DNA of 64,000 nucleotides from Mesorhizobium onobrychidis (lineage in GTDB: Bacteria > Pseudomonadota > Alphaproteobacteria > Rhizobiales > Rhizobiaceae): the NCBI RefSeq assembly GCF_024707545.1, contig NZ_CP062229.1:3267501-3331500 (forward strand), written 5' to 3'. The translations under genes and the position numbers were made by a program. Shown here one piece after another: positions 62,601-64,000 of the stretch. Below the pieces are notes generated by a model. The model did not search any database and was not told the DNA's origin. It worked only from the letters and a program-made list of their open reading frames with translations. Every line of letters begins with the position of its first letter. Within the stretch, counting starts at the first letter, position 1.

Positions 62601-64000
62601 TGCAATCGACGCTGAATATCTCCGCGACACTGCCGTCGGTCGCAACCAACCTCGCCAAGGCCGAAGGCATCGCGCTTGCGCTCCATTCCGACGCCTTCGA
62701 TCTGAAGGGCCGGACAGGGCCGATTTCCGGCACGATGACGGCGGACAAGATCGGCCTGGACAATCCGACCATCGCGCCGCTGCTCGCCGGAAAGATCACT
62801 GCCAAGGTCGCCGGCGATCTCGCTACCGATACCATCGTCATCGACAGCGGCTCGGTGACGAGCGAGGCACTGAACACCGGCTTCAACGGAAGGGTCTCGC
62901 TGGCCGACGGCGCCATCGATCTCAACCTCAGGGTGGATGCGGCTTCCGCAGCGCTGCCGGCGGCAGTGCGCGGTGTGCTCGCCGAGCGGACGCAGCTCAG
63001 CGCGGCACTGAAGCGCGACGCCAACGGCAATGTTACCGCCAACGCGATCAGGCTGGTGTCCGGCGCGCTGACCGCCGACGGGCAGGCCAGCCTTGCCGAC
63101 AACCAACTCGCCGTCGACATCAAGGGCGCGCTGACCGACATCTCGCTTCTGTCCGGGGATGCCAAGGGCGCCATCGCTTTCGCGCTGAACGCGCAAGGCG
63201 CCGGTACAGCGCCGGACCTGTCACTGACGGTCGACAGCGACCGGCTTTCGGTGGCGGCGCGAGAAATCACCGGGCTAAAGCTCACCGCGACGGGGAAGGG
63301 CGACATCGCCAGCCCGGCGGCCGATATCTCGCTCACCGGATCCATCAATGACGAGCCACTCGATTTCAAGGCGTCGCTGGTAACGCGCCAGGGAAAGCGG
63401 TCCATAAACGGACTAAGCCTGTCGCTGGACGACAACAAAGTTTCGGGCGACCTTGCTCTCGACGATAGATTCCTGCCGCTCGGCACGGTGGCGCTGGATC
63501 TACCCGATATCAGTCCGCTCGCAGCCCTGGCGCTGGAAAAAGCTAACGGCGACGTGCGTGGCACGATCGCCTTCTCGAAGACCGGCAATGCGCCTGAGGT
63601 CACCATCAAGGCTTCGACGGCTTCGATTTCACGCGGCGATGTTTCGGCAAAGACGGTCACCATCGATGCATCGATCGCCAACTATCTCGCGGCACCGGTG
63701 ATCTCCGGAAAGATCCGTGCCGACAGCGTCACCTCCGGCGGCACCGTCATTCGCGGCATCGATGTCGATCTCAAGCGTGACGGCGACTGGACAGGCTTTT
63801 CCGGCGGCGCCAACGTCAAGGACATTCCGGCCAGGGCCGAAGGCAGGGTGAAGATCGCGGACGGCACGACAAGTGTCGAGATCGCTTCCGGCGAAGCGAC
63901 CATTCGCGGCATCAAGGCGGCAGTCGCGCAGCCGTCGACCCTGAGCATCGCCAATGGCACGGCCAGCATCGAAAAGCTGCTGCTCGATGTCGGCGGCGGA
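59600..64000 (+). CDS. tamB: Translocation and assembly module protein TamB (partial, 3' end beyond window)
   Basis: The frame stays open from the ATG at 59600 through the end of the window, 1467 codons. Residues about 7-33 form a single N-terminal membrane anchor; the rest is a long repetitive beta-rich stretch typical of AsmA-like/TamB proteins, which span the periplasm and transport lipids or help outer membrane assembly. It contains two tandem copies of a module of about 622 residues (period 1866 bp). Coupled to tamA by a TGATG junction. The conserved DUF490 C-terminus is not in the window. Confidence 0.92.
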   Translation, partial: MTMVKRILRIVFYTLLIVVAAVVGALVVLTKTERGRDNLAGIISTVASTDDRKVTVSGIDGIWSGALTVDHVVLEDRQGAWLVARKVAVDWSPLALLSKNFSAGRIAADRIELARLPVAGTQPSQGGATTLPVSLDIKQIDLPEIAVGQALAGSGIAELAAKGSFKADAAPLALETSLNITRHDGKQGKVDANIHFAPADNKLDLDLKASEPAGGIIANLLNLPDAPPVNIVVTGTGPVANWSGIGTFVVDGQIVTQLTGRHQLTDRGNYVEAKGDGDFQRFLPDNLKSLFAGKTSFDLAGTAIMTGGVEVERASIDSDAVHGTAAGIIDPNGASDLSVELAAKGPPIVLSLGTAAQPVTVAITGATARAFGGGKAPIVDIGASLVSVVAGGTRVDDLSAEIHSDGFNIQDRSGPVTIKLIAGGLNTDVATLAPLVTGRVTADLAGSVSKDEIVVDQGTLRSDALNASVTSRVRLADLAMTLKMNADAVSTALPPQIRSVLGKRVTFSATATRDPQGSFAANALQLTSGSLSASGTASATGTDIQADIKGTLGDVSVLSPMVGVPVGGAVDFALTASGARTAPDFSVSADSDSLTASGRTVKTIKLAATGKADIANPAADVSLTGSVDDQPLDLRASLVTRDGKRSLNGLSLSLADNKVSGDLALDDSLLPLGTLTLEAPDIGPLVALAGQTAAGDVQGSIRLSSDGGAPTVAIDLTSGSISRGDLAAKTIAVNALVANYLKAPAISGTIKADTVTSGATVISGIGVDLKREGDWTGFSGGATVKDIPARAEGRVKIADGTTSVEIASGEATIRGIKAAVAQPSTLSIANGTASIEKLMLDVGGGSVTVSGTAGPTLELAAEFSALPAALANDFSPGLVAAGTLGGTAQVTGPSAAPNIRFKAQLSGAETSQTRQAGLGPLTFDAAGSFSSAGGIAIDHATLAGNKISGKAAGTINPNGASDFALDLASTGPSLPLALGSTESPINLELQALSVEVAGQGMQSTLNISATLPSVATNLAKAEGIALALHSDAFDLKGRTGPISGTMTADKIGLDNPTIAPLLAGKITAKVAGDLATDTIVIDSGSVTSEALNTGFNGRVSLADGAIDLNLRVDAASAALPAAVRGVLAERTQLSAALKRDANGNVTANAIRLVSGALTADGQASLADNQLAVDIKGALTDISLLSGDAKGAIAFALNAQGAGTAPDLSLTVDSDRLSVAAREITGLKLTATGKGDIASPAADISLTGSINDEPLDFKASLVTRQGKRSINGLSLSLDDNKVSGDLALDDRFLPLGTVALDLPDISPLAALALEKANGDVRGTIAFSKTGNAPEVTIKASTASISRGDVSAKTVTIDASIANYLAAPVISGKIRADSVTSGGTVIRGIDVDLKRDGDWTGFSGGANVKDIPARAEGRVKIADGTTSVEIASGEATIRGIKAAVAQPSTLSIANGTASIEKLLLDVGGG
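60480..64000 (+). repeat. Tandem 1866-bp duplication inside tamB
   Basis: Matching segments occur 1866 bases (622 codons) apart throughout 60480-62345 and 62346 to the window end. Over 61916-62134 and 63782-64000 only about 10 bases of 219 differ, while the front of the module is far more diverged. The second copy runs past the window edge, so the full number of copies is unknown. Confidence 0.85.

Noticed and set aside
61816..63681. 621-codon open frame on the minus strand across tamB
   Set aside because: It lies opposite the tamB frame, has a low-complexity S/A/P-rich translation with no known domain, and arises from the codon pattern of the opposite strand.

Overview
The window reads as chromosomal DNA of a Mesorhizobium-like alphaproteobacterium. 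It is GC-rich and dense with carbohydrate ABC transporters of the ribose/fructose type. It carries a MocD/MocE pair, a GNAT/DUF1778 toxin-antitoxin pair, a yfhM-pbpC locus and tamAB, and its gaps hold the palindromic intergenic repeats common in rhizobia. The genus is inferred from gene content, not from a search. No rRNA, tRNA or CRISPR was recognised.

Layout. 1-6620 (+): the end of a TIM-barrel sugar isomerase, a complete FrcBCA-like sugar uptake system, a DUF4432 epimerase, a MocD-like di-iron oxygenase, a MocE-like Rieske ferredoxin and a PanB-like enzyme; together they resemble uptake and oxidative demethylation of a methylated sugar or inositol. 6673-9152 (-): an ammonia-lyase-fold protein with altered catalytic residues, coupled to an ornithine-cyclodeaminase-like protein, with a DHA2 exporter running divergently (9396-10829). 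10848-12386: a complete IS4-type element with an 11-bp target duplication, inserted in a palindromic repeat. 12569-20598 (-): a molybdenum hydroxylase cluster with its large subunit split over two genes, CoxD/CoxE-like maturation proteins, an amidohydrolase, a SRPBCC protein and an AraC regulator.

20774-24900: a second sugar ABC system with a FadR-type regulator. 25267-28911: a lone LivK-type binding protein next to a membrane class III nucleotide cyclase, probably a sensor pair. 29148-29288: a scar of an IS481 transposase. 29276-32127: a dehydrogenase and an epimerase, divergent across a palindromic operator, then a near-copy of the FadR regulator. 32137-35071: small genes, an MFS transporter and an ArsR/SRPBCC pair. 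35307-41898: a LacI (GntR-like) regulator, a third sugar ABC system with two permeases, and gluconokinase.

41937-48547: sulfate assimilation, with an Rrf2 regulator, two sulfate-binding proteins and CysTWA, interrupted by a TacAT-like toxin-antitoxin pair. 48792-57384 (-): yfhM (alpha-2-macroglobulin), pbpC and a VanX-like dipeptidase, an envelope operon. 57672-64000 (+): tamA and the first 1467 codons of tamB, which contains a tandem duplication of about 622 residues.

Most interesting points: the binding protein/cyclase pair, the ammonia-lyase homologue without its MIO triad, the MocDE-PanB operon, the split molybdenum hydroxylase, the duplicated FadR regulators with matching palindromes, and the tamB duplication.
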